A DNA stretch of 64,000 nucleotides from positions 223,644 through 287,643 of the forward strand of contig JACQEP010000010.1 of NCBI GenBank assembly GCA_016200485.1, given 5' to 3'. This document shows positions 44,129 to 51,977 of this stretch, one piece after another. Below the pieces are notes generated by a model, which saw nothing but the letters and a program-made list of their open reading frames with translations, did no database searches and had not been told where the DNA came from. This DNA is from Gammaproteobacteria bacterium (GTDB lineage: Bacteria > Pseudomonadota > Gammaproteobacteria > Tenderiales > Tenderiaceae). The position numbers were made by a program, and so were the translations under genes. The number at the start of each line of letters is the position of its first letter. Position 1 is the first letter of the stretch.

Positions 44129-46762
44129 CTAAGGCTGAGATTGAGCTTTCCCCGCTAGCGCCGCATCCAGGGGACTAATCTGGACCAAACGACTACGATA
44201 TTCCTCGGCTTTGTCGAGCCGACCAGCCTCGATTGCCAACTGCCAGGCCTGACGCAAGGCATCTGCATGCTCGGGACTCACTTTGAGGATGGCCTCGAGA
44301 GCACGGCTCATATCCATCCCTTGGGCCGCCATTTGTCCGAGACTGCCATACATCCGGTCGGCCACGGCACCACGGATCCAACGATCCTGGGGATTGGCTT
44401 GGTAGGCCAGGCGTAATAGCTGCTGGCTCTCACGCACCCGCTCACGGAACTGCGCCAGCCAGGCGCGGGCAGACAGCTCGGTCGCAACAAAGGCCCGCTC
44501 AAAGGGCTCACGTTCGCCCTCAGGCACCGCCAGTTCGCGCATGGCCGTTGGCAGATCCGGCCGCCGCGCCAACAACCATTCCATCGTGTCCGCCACATTC
44601 ATGCCGCCGCCGTAGCGCACTCGTGGCAGGCGATATTCAATCACTGGCGCCCATTCGTCCTGGACCGGCCCCGGACCGACCTCAAGCCGTCCCCAGTAGC
44701 GGCCGAGCCAGGTCCAGCCGCCCTCACCACCCGTCACCTGTGCTGCAGCTTCAGGCGCCAACCGGGCCAGTTGTCCCAGCGTCGCGGCGGCCTCAATGGC
44801 GCCGCCTTGCCGTCCCACCATCGCCAAGCGGAAGCCATCGGCAAAAAATACTGCATTATCAAATTCACGCTGAAAACTACGGATCACGGCGGCCAGAGAT
44901 TCGGGATCGAATTGATTCAGTGCCAGCCATTGCACAAAAATCCCGCCCGCATTCAACCGCGCCTTGGCCCGCGCGAACTGCTGCCGTGACAACAAGGTGC
45001 TGCGCCCCACCAGATCCGGATGAAACAAGTCGCCAATAATCACATCGTAGTGGGATTTATCCACCAGCAAAAAACGCCGCGCGTCATCGCGCACGACATG
45101 TATCTTACGGCTGACATCTGCGTTCACCGGCGCAAACCATTGTTCTGCCGCCGTGATCGCACCTGCGGATAATTCAACTGCTGTAATCTCCAGATTTGGA
45201 AATGGCAAGGCACCCGCCGCGGAGATTCCCGTTCCCATCCCCAAGAACAACACCTTATGCGGCGCGGGATGCAACAACAACGGCAGGCGCGCCTGATTCT
45301 GTTGCGAAATCACCGCCAGGGGTTCGCTTGAGGCATCCATGCGCTGCAAATCAGCCAGCAGTAAACGCTGACCATCGGCACGTTGTGTAACATGGGTAAT
45401 CCCCAGCACATCTTCGTGCAGCATCACATCGCGGCTATTGGCCTGGGTCTGCGGCAACAATTCACTGACCGATGGCAAATTCCGCACCGGCCACGCCAAC
45501 ACCAACATGACCGGCAAGGCCAACCAGACACTGCGCCGCGCCCAGGTCATCCCGGCGATGAATAACAACACCGCCGCCACGATCACGGTACCGTGAGTCC
45601 CCAGCAGCGGAATCAACACGAAACCGGCAATCAAAGCACCGGTTGCTGCGCCTAAAGCATTAGCGCCATACAAACGGGCACCGCCATCACCTAAACGAAT
45701 ACTCAACAGCGGCAACCAGGCGCCAAGAATCAGCGTCACTGGCAATGTCAATAACGCAATCATTACGCTCTGCGCCGACATCGCCAGCGCCAGACTGGAA
45801 AACTCCACTGCCTCGGCCCACGCCGCCAACGGCTCAATTCCCCACAGACTCAACAATGCAAAGCCAGCGCCGAGCATTGGCAGCAAATCAAACCAGATTG
45901 GCGCACACAGCCGCCGCGCCAGTAAACTACCGATGCCGATACCGAGCAAAAATACGGTCAGGATTACCGCCATCACGTATTCAGTGCGCAGCAACAACAT
46001 CCCGAACAGGCGCGTCCACCCCACTTCCAGCATCAACGCGGCGCCACCTACCGCCGCATAGGCCAACACTGAGGACAACGGCAAAGAACCTGAATTTACT
46101 CCGGCGGGCAAATCCACTGCAGCTTCTGCAACAACACGCCGTGACAAAAGAAACGCGATCGCAGCCACGCTCAAACCCAGCAATGCACTAAACCACAGCG
46201 CTGCCACCCATCCCACATTCGGCAACAACCATAACGGCAGCAATGCGCCTAAAGCACCGCCGCAAGTATTAACACCATAAATACGCGCCAAGGAAATCGG
46301 CGTCGAGCGTAACGCCTGCAACACCATGGGAAAACCGACGCCCAGCGCAAACGCGGGAATCATAACCAAGATCAAAGCAGCGATAGCTTGCAGGCCATAC
46401 CAACCGGGCAATGATGACGGCGCCAGCCCCGTCACCGTGTTTTGAATCACCTGCAACAAGAACGGCAAGGCCAGCGCATAAACCGCCACGCCCGCTTCAA
46501 GCAGCGCAAACCAACGCAATGGCTGCTGGATTCTGGTGCCCAACCGATCGCCATAGAGCGCGCCGCCCCCCAGCCCCAACATGAACGCGGCCGCAGTAAT
46601 CACCACGCCAAAGATGCTGACGCCAAATTGCAGCGACAACATCCGCGCCCATAACACTTGGTAAGCGAGTCCAGCCACGCCGGACACAAAATAGAGCGCG
46701 ACAATGGCTTGGCCAACGCCACGATTCAAGGAAATCCCAGGAGAACTAACGGATTGATTCAT
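44129..46762 (-). CDS. Fused multi-TM / spermidine-synthase-like protein with TPR-like tail
   Basis: 877 residues from the ATG at 46762. The N-terminal about 430 residues hold about 12 TM segments with an internal duplication (YQVLWARMLSLQFGVSIFGV and EVGWTRLFGMLLLRTEYVMA). Next is a Rossmann methyltransferase-like domain of the SpeE type (KVLFLGMGTGISAAGALPFP, VIIGDLFHPD). The C-terminal about 150 residues are helical repeats. Such fused MFS/spermidine-synthase proteins are widespread, but their substrate is unsettled and polyamine synthesis is not shown. It lies between ccoG and the oxidase accessory genes. Confidence 0.85.
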   Translation of the reverse strand: MNQSVSSPGISLNRGVGQAIVALYFVSGVAGLAYQVLWARMLSLQFGVSIFGVVITAAAFMLGLGGGALYGDRLGTRIQQPLRWFALLEAGVAVYALALPFLLQVIQNTVTGLAPSSLPGWYGLQAIAALILVMIPAFALGVGFPMVLQALRSTPISLARIYGVNTCGGALGALLPLWLLPNVGWVAALWFSALLGLSVAAIAFLLSRRVVAEAAVDLPAGVNSGSLPLSSVLAYAAVGGAALMLEVGWTRLFGMLLLRTEYVMAVILTVFLLGIGIGSLLARRLCAPIWFDLLPMLGAGFALLSLWGIEPLAAWAEAVEFSSLALAMSAQSVMIALLTLPVTLILGAWLPLLSIRLGDGGARLYGANALGAATGALIAGFVLIPLLGTHGTVIVAAVLLFIAGMTWARRSVWLALPVMLVLAWPVRNLPSVSELLPQTQANSRDVMLHEDVLGITHVTQRADGQRLLLADLQRMDASSEPLAVISQQNQARLPLLLHPAPHKVLFLGMGTGISAAGALPFPNLEITAVELSAGAITAAEQWFAPVNADVSRKIHVVRDDARRFLLVDKSHYDVIIGDLFHPDLVGRSTLLSRQQFARAKARLNAGGIFVQWLALNQFDPESLAAVIRSFQREFDNAVFFADGFRLAMVGRQGGAIEAAATLGQLARLAPEAAAQVTGGEGGWTWLGRYWGRLEVGPGPVQDEWAPVIEYRLPRVRYGGGMNVADTMEWLLARRPDLPTAMRELAVPEGEREPFERAFVATELSARAWLAQFRERVRESQQLLRLAYQANPQDRWIRGAVADRMYGSLGQMAAQGMDMSRALEAILKVSPEHADALRQAWQLAIEAGRLDKAEEYRSRLVQISPLDAALAGKAQSQP

Positions 46763-46814
46763 GGCGGGAACCGATACCAACCCATCAACCGGTCAATCGG
46801 CTGCTAAAAAACAA

Positions 46815-47186
46815 TTAAAAGGGAAAAAACCAGACGAAGGATGTCACCGCATGCGCCACCGCCAGCGTTACCGTCAGACCGGCACAAATCATGTGGCCTA
46901 CAAACACGTCCTTGCCGCCAAACGCCATCGACAATCCAAAATACGCGGTCAATCCAATCATTACCAGCAAAGACGCACCCATGACAAACAGAACCTGATG
47001 CTTTGCCTTGTCAGTCAGCTTAAACACCCCGCCCTTAGCCTCGGAATGTTCATTGAATTTTTGCATTACCGTCAGACTGTCATCCCCCGGCTTGGCAGGC
47101 CCGGTTTGCGCCACAGCAACACTTGCCCCGCCAATCATCAGACCCGCGAACAACATCCACATCAAAAACCTTCTGATCAGTCCCAT
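46815..47186 (-). CDS. Small membrane protein with signal peptide
   Basis: 123 residues from the ATG at 47186 (MGLIRRFLMWMLFAGLMIGG, cut near VAQ); an in-frame ATG at 47222 is the alternative. After a short hydrophilic part come two TM helices: HQVLFVMGASLLVMIGLTAY and HMICAGLTVTLAVAHAVTSF. Three histidines lie in or near the helices, suggesting but not proving haem or copper binding. The family is not recognised. It is part of the oxidase-associated run. Confidence 0.55.
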   Translation of the reverse strand: MGLIRRFLMWMLFAGLMIGGASVAVAQTGPAKPGDDSLTVMQKFNEHSEAKGGVFKLTDKAKHQVLFVMGASLLVMIGLTAYFGLSMAFGGKDVFVGHMICAGLTVTLAVAHAVTSFVWFFPF

Positions 47187-47199
47187 GGTCTTAATTCCA

Positions 47200-47427
47200 C
47201 TACTCACTTCCATCTGCCGCATCCGCTTCGCGGCTACGCCGCATCGCCGTACGCCAATACAGAATCGCCATCAAGATAAAAGGCATCAACACCGCCACCA
47301 GCAAAAACAGGAATATCATCCACGGCGTTTCGATCGAGACATGCATGTAACGATAACTATCCGCTTGGGCCACCGGCACCACCAGCCACAGCACCACCAG
47401 CGATACTATTTTCATTAAACCATTCAT
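47200..47427 (-). CDS. Small membrane protein (75 residues)
   Basis: The ATG at 47427 shares its A with the stop of the SUMF1-like gene (TGATG). It has a signal-like helix (MKIVSLVVLWLVVPVAQA) and a second TM (PWMIFLFLLVAVLMPFILMA), then a charged tail. The family is not recognised. Coupling to the upstream gene indicates co-expression. It could be an oxidase subunit or assembly peptide. Confidence 0.55.
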   Translation of the reverse strand: MNGLMKIVSLVVLWLVVPVAQADSYRYMHVSIETPWMIFLFLLVAVLMPFILMAILYWRTAMRRSREADAADGSE

Positions 47428-48497
47428 CAGCGTTTCTCTACAGCAGCGATATCCGCCGCACAACGAAATCCAAAAAAATCAGACGCCAGATTCGGCAAGG
47501 AATAGTTGCGGTGATAAGTCGCCGTCGAAAACGGATCACTCTTCCACGAACCGCCCCGCAACACCTTGTATTTCGCGTCCACACCTACCAAATCCACCAC
47601 CTTCATTGCCCGATCCTCGCTCGTGGTTGCGCGGCCGACCTTGGCCTTGAATAATTCCGCTGGCGCATCCGAACCCGGATAAGCGACAAAGTCGTCAGCG
47701 GTCCACTGAGAGATATTACCGGCCATGTCCATCGCCCCATACGGGCTCACCCCCGAAGGATAACGGGTCACATCCGTCGCCGAACCCACCACATAATAAG
47801 TATTCAACCGCGAAGTATCCATCTTCTCACCCCATGGCCAACGCCGGCCATCCGTGCCTCGCGCTGCCTTTTCCCACTCTGCTTCGGTCGGCAGGCGCTT
47901 GTTGGCCCAGGCGCAGTAATTGTGCGCATCGTACCAGGACACCATCGTCACCGGCTGCATTTCACGCCCCACTGCAATCCGGCCCTGCTCCCAATCCGAG
48001 GGGGGGCGATAATGCTTCGCCGCTACAAATCGCGCATACTGCGCATAAGTCACCGGATATTTATCGATCTTGTAGGCGGGCAGGGTCACCTTATGCTGTG
48101 GCCGATTCTGTACATTGGTACTCTCTTGATTGGAGCCCATAATAAAAGTCCCCGCCGGGACCGTCACCATTGTATCGAGCGCTTGCCACTGTTCTGGTTT
48201 CAATAAGGCCGACAGCCCCTGCTCACTATACGGATCGACTTGCATTTTCCCCACTTCATGCCGTTGATGACGGGTAATATCCTCACCTGCAGCACGTGTC
48301 CGATTCGGCATATCCGCCAAGTCATAAGTCGCCTTGGAGCGCATATCGTACATCCGGTTCGAGCCCAGCTTCACCACATGGATGGCGCCACCGATAATCG
48401 CCAGCGCAACACAGGTGACCAAGGTGGCATGCAAATAACGTTTACGCTTACGCCGTTCTGCCTCGCTCGGCGGACGGTATCGATTTGTTTTTTCCAT
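47427..48497 (-). CDS. Membrane-anchored SUMF1/FGE-fold protein
   Basis: 356 residues. One TM (about 23-43), a linker, and then an FGE-sulfatase domain (about 110-350) with VPAGTFIMGSN, YPVTYAQYARFV, NKRLPTEAEWEKAARG, MDMAGNISQWTAD and RGGSWKSDP...FGFRCA. The two catalytic cysteines of formylglycine-generating enzyme are not present in the RGGSW segment, so it is not a normal FGE. The periplasmic domain may act in oxidase assembly or in chemistry of the EgtB/PvdO kind. Its A overlaps the neighbouring stops on both sides. Confidence 0.85.
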   Translation of the reverse strand: MEKTNRYRPPSEAERRKRKRYLHATLVTCVALAIIGGAIHVVKLGSNRMYDMRSKATYDLADMPNRTRAAGEDITRHQRHEVGKMQVDPYSEQGLSALLKPEQWQALDTMVTVPAGTFIMGSNQESTNVQNRPQHKVTLPAYKIDKYPVTYAQYARFVAAKHYRPPSDWEQGRIAVGREMQPVTMVSWYDAHNYCAWANKRLPTEAEWEKAARGTDGRRWPWGEKMDTSRLNTYYVVGSATDVTRYPSGVSPYGAMDMAGNISQWTADDFVAYPGSDAPAELFKAKVGRATTSEDRAMKVVDLVGVDAKYKVLRGGSWKSDPFSTATYHRNYSLPNLASDFFGFRCAADIAAVEKR

Positions 48498-48964
48498 TAC
48501 TGCGTATCGCTACTATCTATAACAGTATCCGAGGATTTTTTATAAAGGGTATGCCGCGGACGGCGACCATAGGTTTTTTTGATGACGATCTCGCCCAAAA
48601 CCCCACCAAACGCCGCCGCCTCTATGGCAAGGATCAATACCAATATCCAATACCAAAACGGCAACACGGTCACCCCGTCAGGCAGCCCTTCATAGTTAAT
48701 CATTTGAATATAACTAATACCGCGCGTGACAATTGGCGCGAAATAACACAACAGTTTGCCACCCAATCCATAAATCAACGCCACCACGGTGCCCGCCACA
48801 AACGGCACCAAAAACATATCCACGACCCAGATTGGAGAAAAGGTGGACACCCCCCAGAACAACTCCAGGCGCACACCAAGCAAGCGATCTCCCACATAAT
48901 TCACCAGCGCCCCGGCACCCACTGCCACCACCCCCATCAAGATCGCCATTGATCGCTGATTCAT
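48497..48964 (-). CDS. Four-TM hypothetical protein
   Basis: 155 residues with four TM segments (about 7-25, 42-72, 75-90 and 105-125) and a basic, Ser/Thr-rich cytoplasmic tail. It includes NYVGDRLLGVRLELFWGVST and YWILVLILAIEAAAFGGVLG. The family is not recognised. It overlaps the SUMF1-like gene by one base and the cytochrome c gene by 4 bp, so it is in the same operon. Confidence 0.6.
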   Translation of the reverse strand: MNQRSMAILMGVVAVGAGALVNYVGDRLLGVRLELFWGVSTFSPIWVVDMFLVPFVAGTVVALIYGLGGKLLCYFAPIVTRGISYIQMINYEGLPDGVTVLPFWYWILVLILAIEAAAFGGVLGEIVIKKTYGRRPRHTLYKKSSDTVIDSSDTQ

Positions 48965-49467
48965 TGCGCCTGCTCCAGTTCTGGTTTGTATTCCTGCCCT
49001 GTTAATTTTTCATATTCAGACTTGCGCGTCTCAGCCAGATACCAATCCTGCACCTTCAGACTTGCCAAATATGACGCCAGCGTGTGCCGCTCTGCCTCCG
49101 ACAAATGGGCATAAGACGGCATTCGATATTCCGCCTTTAACCGTGACGGCAAAATCTCTTGAGGTTTTTTCGATGACAGGTACGCAAACAGCCACGCCTC
49201 ATCGTGCAACGAGCCCATCCCGTCCAACGACGGTGCAGGCACCGCCTGAGTCGCATCGCGCACCGCCCACAACACATGACATTCACGGCATTTAAGCTGT
49301 CGCATCAATGCCGAGGCGGTGTTTTGCATTTCCTTAGGTGCAGTAGAATAAAAAGGGATTCCTTTATCCGGCGCAGGATCCGCCGCATGACGGTATATAT
49401 TGATGCCCGCGAACAGCACTACGATGACCGCAATTGCGATCAAAATCCCCTTCTCTCCCTTCTTCAT
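48961..49467 (-). CDS. Membrane-anchored monoheme cytochrome c (copy A)
   Basis: 168 residues. An N-terminal TM (about 8-25) is followed by a haem c domain with CRECH and a likely axial Met in RMPSYAHLSEAERHTLASYL. The segment SLDGMGSLHDEAWLFAYLSS resembles SLDGVGSKRTQEWLLNFMRD of the cytochrome at 55977. With no ccoP seen, it is a candidate replacement for the cytochrome c subunit III of the oxidase. It overlaps the next gene by 4 bp. Confidence 0.88.
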   Translation of the reverse strand: MKKGEKGILIAIAVIVVLFAGINIYRHAADPAPDKGIPFYSTAPKEMQNTASALMRQLKCRECHVLWAVRDATQAVPAPSLDGMGSLHDEAWLFAYLSSKKPQEILPSRLKAEYRMPSYAHLSEAERHTLASYLASLKVQDWYLAETRKSEYEKLTGQEYKPELEQAQ

Positions 49468-49473
49468 TCAATC

Positions 49474-49746
49474 CTACTTCCTTGCCTGTTTTTCTTCTTT
49501 TGCCTTCTGAAACTCTTCACGACGCTTCATCTGCGCCTTCATGACATCCTGACTCTTCTTGAATTCCTCAGGCGACATCTTGTCTCGATCATTTTCATCA
49601 AATACCAGGTATTTAATATCTTCGTCGAATTGTTCATTTTTCTTGGCCCAGATGATCATCGCCGCTGCCGCAATAATGATCAACACCCCGGCAATGAGCC
49701 ACAAATATATGGTCCAACCATCCGGCAAACTATCAAGATTACCCAT
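49474..49746 (-). CDS. Small one-TM protein, CcoS/CcoQ-like in layout
   Basis: 90 residues. The TM is TIYLWLIAGVLIIIAAAAMI, followed by WAKKNEQFDEDIKYLVFDEN and a Lys/Glu-rich coiled tail (MKRREEFQKAKEEKQARK). The TM-WA-x-NEQFDE arrangement recalls CcoS (helix then GQFDD), but the tail is much longer, so the assignment is tentative. It lies 6 bp from the cytochrome c gene. Confidence 0.55.
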   Translation of the reverse strand: MGNLDSLPDGWTIYLWLIAGVLIIIAAAAMIIWAKKNEQFDEDIKYLVFDENDRDKMSPEEFKKSQDVMKAQMKRREEFQKAKEEKQARK

Positions 49747-49758
49747 TTTTCAACTCCT

Positions 49759-50088
49759 CTAGAACAAATATCCTTGCAACAATTGCACCGTCCCCATAAT
49801 GACCGCAACCACAATGCCGATAAAGATCCAAATAAACAATATTTTTTCACCCATCTTCAAACCATTAGACTTTATTCCTGTCTCCGGGTTCACCGTACCG
49901 GTACGCATAAACTTGATGACAATCACGGTAAATACCAGGATACAAATGATCAGAAAAAAGAAAATGCCAACGCTAAATTGTTGACTATAAATTCCCTCCA
50001 CCCCCCAGCGATCATCGACAATAGATTTAACAGCCAATTCTGGAATGCTGCCTAACATTCTCATCGGCACTTCAACACCCGTCATCAT
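49759..50088 (-). CDS. Two-TM hypothetical protein (109 residues)
   Basis: The ATG at 50088 follows AAGGTGAG by 5 bases. After about 35 polar residues come two TM helices (VGIFFFLIICILVFTVIVIK, and ILFIWIFIGIVVAVIMGTVQ), joined by a short loop. The family is not recognised. It starts just after a terminator, so it may begin the downstream (leftward) unit of accessory genes. Confidence 0.55.
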   Translation of the reverse strand: MMTGVEVPMRMLGSIPELAVKSIVDDRWGVEGIYSQQFSVGIFFFLIICILVFTVIVIKFMRTGTVNPETGIKSNGLKMGEKILFIWIFIGIVVAVIMGTVQLLQGYLF

Positions 50089-50151
50089 TCAGCTCACCTT
50101 CACTCGCCAACCACCGCTGTTACCTTGACCAAGCTGGACATTATAGCTAAA

Positions 50152-50180
50152 AAAAATGCCGCTCAAAGAGCGGCATTTTT
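50152..50180. terminator. Terminator after ccoN-ccoO unit
   Basis: A 13-bp perfect stem (AAAAATGCCGCTC and complement) with AAA loop and T tract. It ends the leftward ccoN unit and separates it from the accessory genes. Confidence 0.88.
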
Positions 50181-50230
50181 GAGTTTTTGGATCTGGGAAA
50201 ACCCGCCCCCAGATCCCATCAAGCCCCCCA

Positions 50231-50356
50231 TCAGGACTTGATCTGAGGCTTACCCTTGTCGTAATTATCCACAAAGAAACTGTAAATAAAGGGTGCCACA
50301 AAGACTACAATAATAACGCCCAGTAATACTAACGGTGGATTATCAATATCAATCAT
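50231..50356 (-). CDS. Single-TM CcoQ-like microprotein (41 residues)
   Basis: It starts MIDIDNPPLVLLGVIIVVFV and has a short tail DNYDKGKPQIKS. GGGAGATAAACC precedes the ATG. Its size, single helix and position in the ccoN-ccoO run fit a CcoQ-type small subunit, although sequence identity to CcoQ is not evident. It lies 16 bp after the 207-residue gene. Confidence 0.65.
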   Translation of the reverse strand: MIDIDNPPLVLLGVIIVVFVAPFIYSFFVDNYDKGKPQIKS

Positions 50357-50372
50357 TGGTTTATCTCCCTTT

Positions 50373-50996
50373 TTAGTGCGCCACGCTGTGGTCAGGCTGC
50401 CAGCTAAAGTGCGGCAGACGTTTAATCACGATCACCACCGCGATACAGAAGTAAGCCACGTAGAAGATATCGATGGTATACCCCTTATCCCACCACGGCT
50501 GCTTACGCTGACGTGTACCATCTGGCTTCATATTGCCCTCGAAATTGGCGAGAACCACATGCTGCCCAACGACGGTATACTCTTCAAGATCAACACCCTG
50601 ACGGTTCAGCTCGATGATTTGATCTTTGACCATGCGCAGATCATCCATCTCAACTGGGTGACGGTCTTGCAAGGCCTTGTACTTGGTGTCCTTCACATTT
50701 TTGACGATGTAATCCATCTTCCCTTTGTCATCAGCAATCGCCTGAACTTCAGGGGTATCCATCAACTGAACGTATTCAGAGAAGATAGCCGCACTCGGAC
50801 GTTGACCCCACAGCGGGAAGGTGATCAAGAACGCGGTCACAATCGTCGCTGCCAACAACCACACCACCGGCTGGGGCAGGCGATTATTGTCTTCGGTGAT
50901 ACCACCCAGACTCTCGCTTTCCCAGGTCTTACGTGCTGCAGTGTTTTGCGACTCGTCTGTCAGTGAATATAACGGTTTATCAAAATTCCATGCCAT
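50373..50996 (-). CDS. Two-TM oxidase-associated protein with FPxWGxRP motif (copy 2)
   Basis: 207 residues. TM1 is VVWLLAATIVTAFLITFPLW, then GQRP, a roughly 100-residue hydrophilic domain, and TM2 (IDIFYVAYFCIAVVIVIK). The P-x3-W-x15-FPxWGxRP part matches the protein at 42171. No haem motif is present. GGGGAGAG is the ribosome binding site. It lies 18 bp after ccoO and so is probably an oxidase subunit replacing part of CcoP or CcoQ. Confidence 0.65.
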   Translation of the reverse strand: MAWNFDKPLYSLTDESQNTAARKTWESESLGGITEDNNRLPQPVVWLLAATIVTAFLITFPLWGQRPSAAIFSEYVQLMDTPEVQAIADDKGKMDYIVKNVKDTKYKALQDRHPVEMDDLRMVKDQIIELNRQGVDLEEYTVVGQHVVLANFEGNMKPDGTRQRKQPWWDKGYTIDIFYVAYFCIAVVIVIKRLPHFSWQPDHSVAH

Positions 50997-51014
50997 CGTA
51001 ATCTCTCCCCTATA

Positions 51015-51953
51015 TCACTTCAGGCTTAGGACAAAATCAACCAAGTAACGGATTTCGCTTTGCGACGCCATGGATGGAACCTCTGGCGGATACACCGTTT
51101 TACCTTCACGATAATCCGTGTATGCCTGTCTCCAGGCAGCAAAGTCGATCGCGTTACCGTTCCCATCTTTCTCGCCCCAGAGATAATCGTAGCGAGGCAT
51201 GATGGAATGCGGTTGCACCAAACGTGGATTGAAGAAGTGCATCATCATCCATTCTTTGGAAGAGTTACGCGCCCCCACATGCAACAGGTCAGGCGCTTTA
51301 CGGTCGGAACCGAACGCAGTCGGAGACTCACCGTTATAGTCGCCTAGACGTGGCGGCACACCGAAGTACTGCCAGTCTTGGGTTTCTTCAGGCAGCAACG
51401 TATGACACCACCAGCAACCCTCACGCACGAACATGATTTTGCCGGAACCCACATAGTGAGTATTGGCATCACCACCCGTCGTCAGGACTTCAGCGGGCTG
51501 CCAACCACGAGTCGCCGTCGCATTTTCGACGTACACGCTATCACTGTCCCGCGCCACAACAAATACTGCCCCCTGTGAGTGGTCAGCCTGGCCAATTTGA
51601 CCCTTGCCCTCGCTCAGCTCTTTCACGCCCGGACCCAAGGTACGGGGGTGATTGATGCCGCTTGGGAAAGGAATCCCTGCTTCATAAACATAAGCTTCAA
51701 CAGTTTCAATCGGCTGACCAGTCTTGGGGTCCTGACTCAGAACCACAGTCTTCGGCTTACCAGCCCCTTTGAGAAATGGATCCTCATAGGAGAAACCACC
51801 AATACGACCGTAGGACAGCTGCTTGCGTAGACCGGTTTCGGTCGCAGCTACCGAGGTCATATCGACCGTTGGGAAGTACAGGGTGATCATCATCGAGCCA
51901 CCCAGCGCAACCCCGAACAAGCGTGATCCAATCTTATATTCTCTAAACGCCAC
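51015..51953 (-). CDS. ccoO: cbb3-type cytochrome c oxidase subunit II (CcoO-like)
   Basis: 312 residues starting at GTG 51953, after GGGAGG. It has an N-terminal TM anchor (about 13-30), one haem c site CWWCH in FVREGCWWCHTL, and the axial Met region HSIMPRYDYLWG, both typical of FixO/CcoO. The sequence between differs from standard CcoO by insertions (a Gly-rich SYEDPFLKGAGKPK stretch). It carries electrons to the CcoN centre. It lies 24 bp after ccoN. Confidence 0.9.
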   Translation of the reverse strand: MAFREYKIGSRLFGVALGGSMMITLYFPTVDMTSVAATETGLRKQLSYGRIGGFSYEDPFLKGAGKPKTVVLSQDPKTGQPIETVEAYVYEAGIPFPSGINHPRTLGPGVKELSEGKGQIGQADHSQGAVFVVARDSDSVYVENATATRGWQPAEVLTTGGDANTHYVGSGKIMFVREGCWWCHTLLPEETQDWQYFGVPPRLGDYNGESPTAFGSDRKAPDLLHVGARNSSKEWMMMHFFNPRLVQPHSIMPRYDYLWGEKDGNGNAIDFAAWRQAYTDYREGKTVYPPEVPSMASQSEIRYLVDFVLSLK

Positions 51954-51977
51954 TTTGGCATCCTCCCTGGTTTTTTA

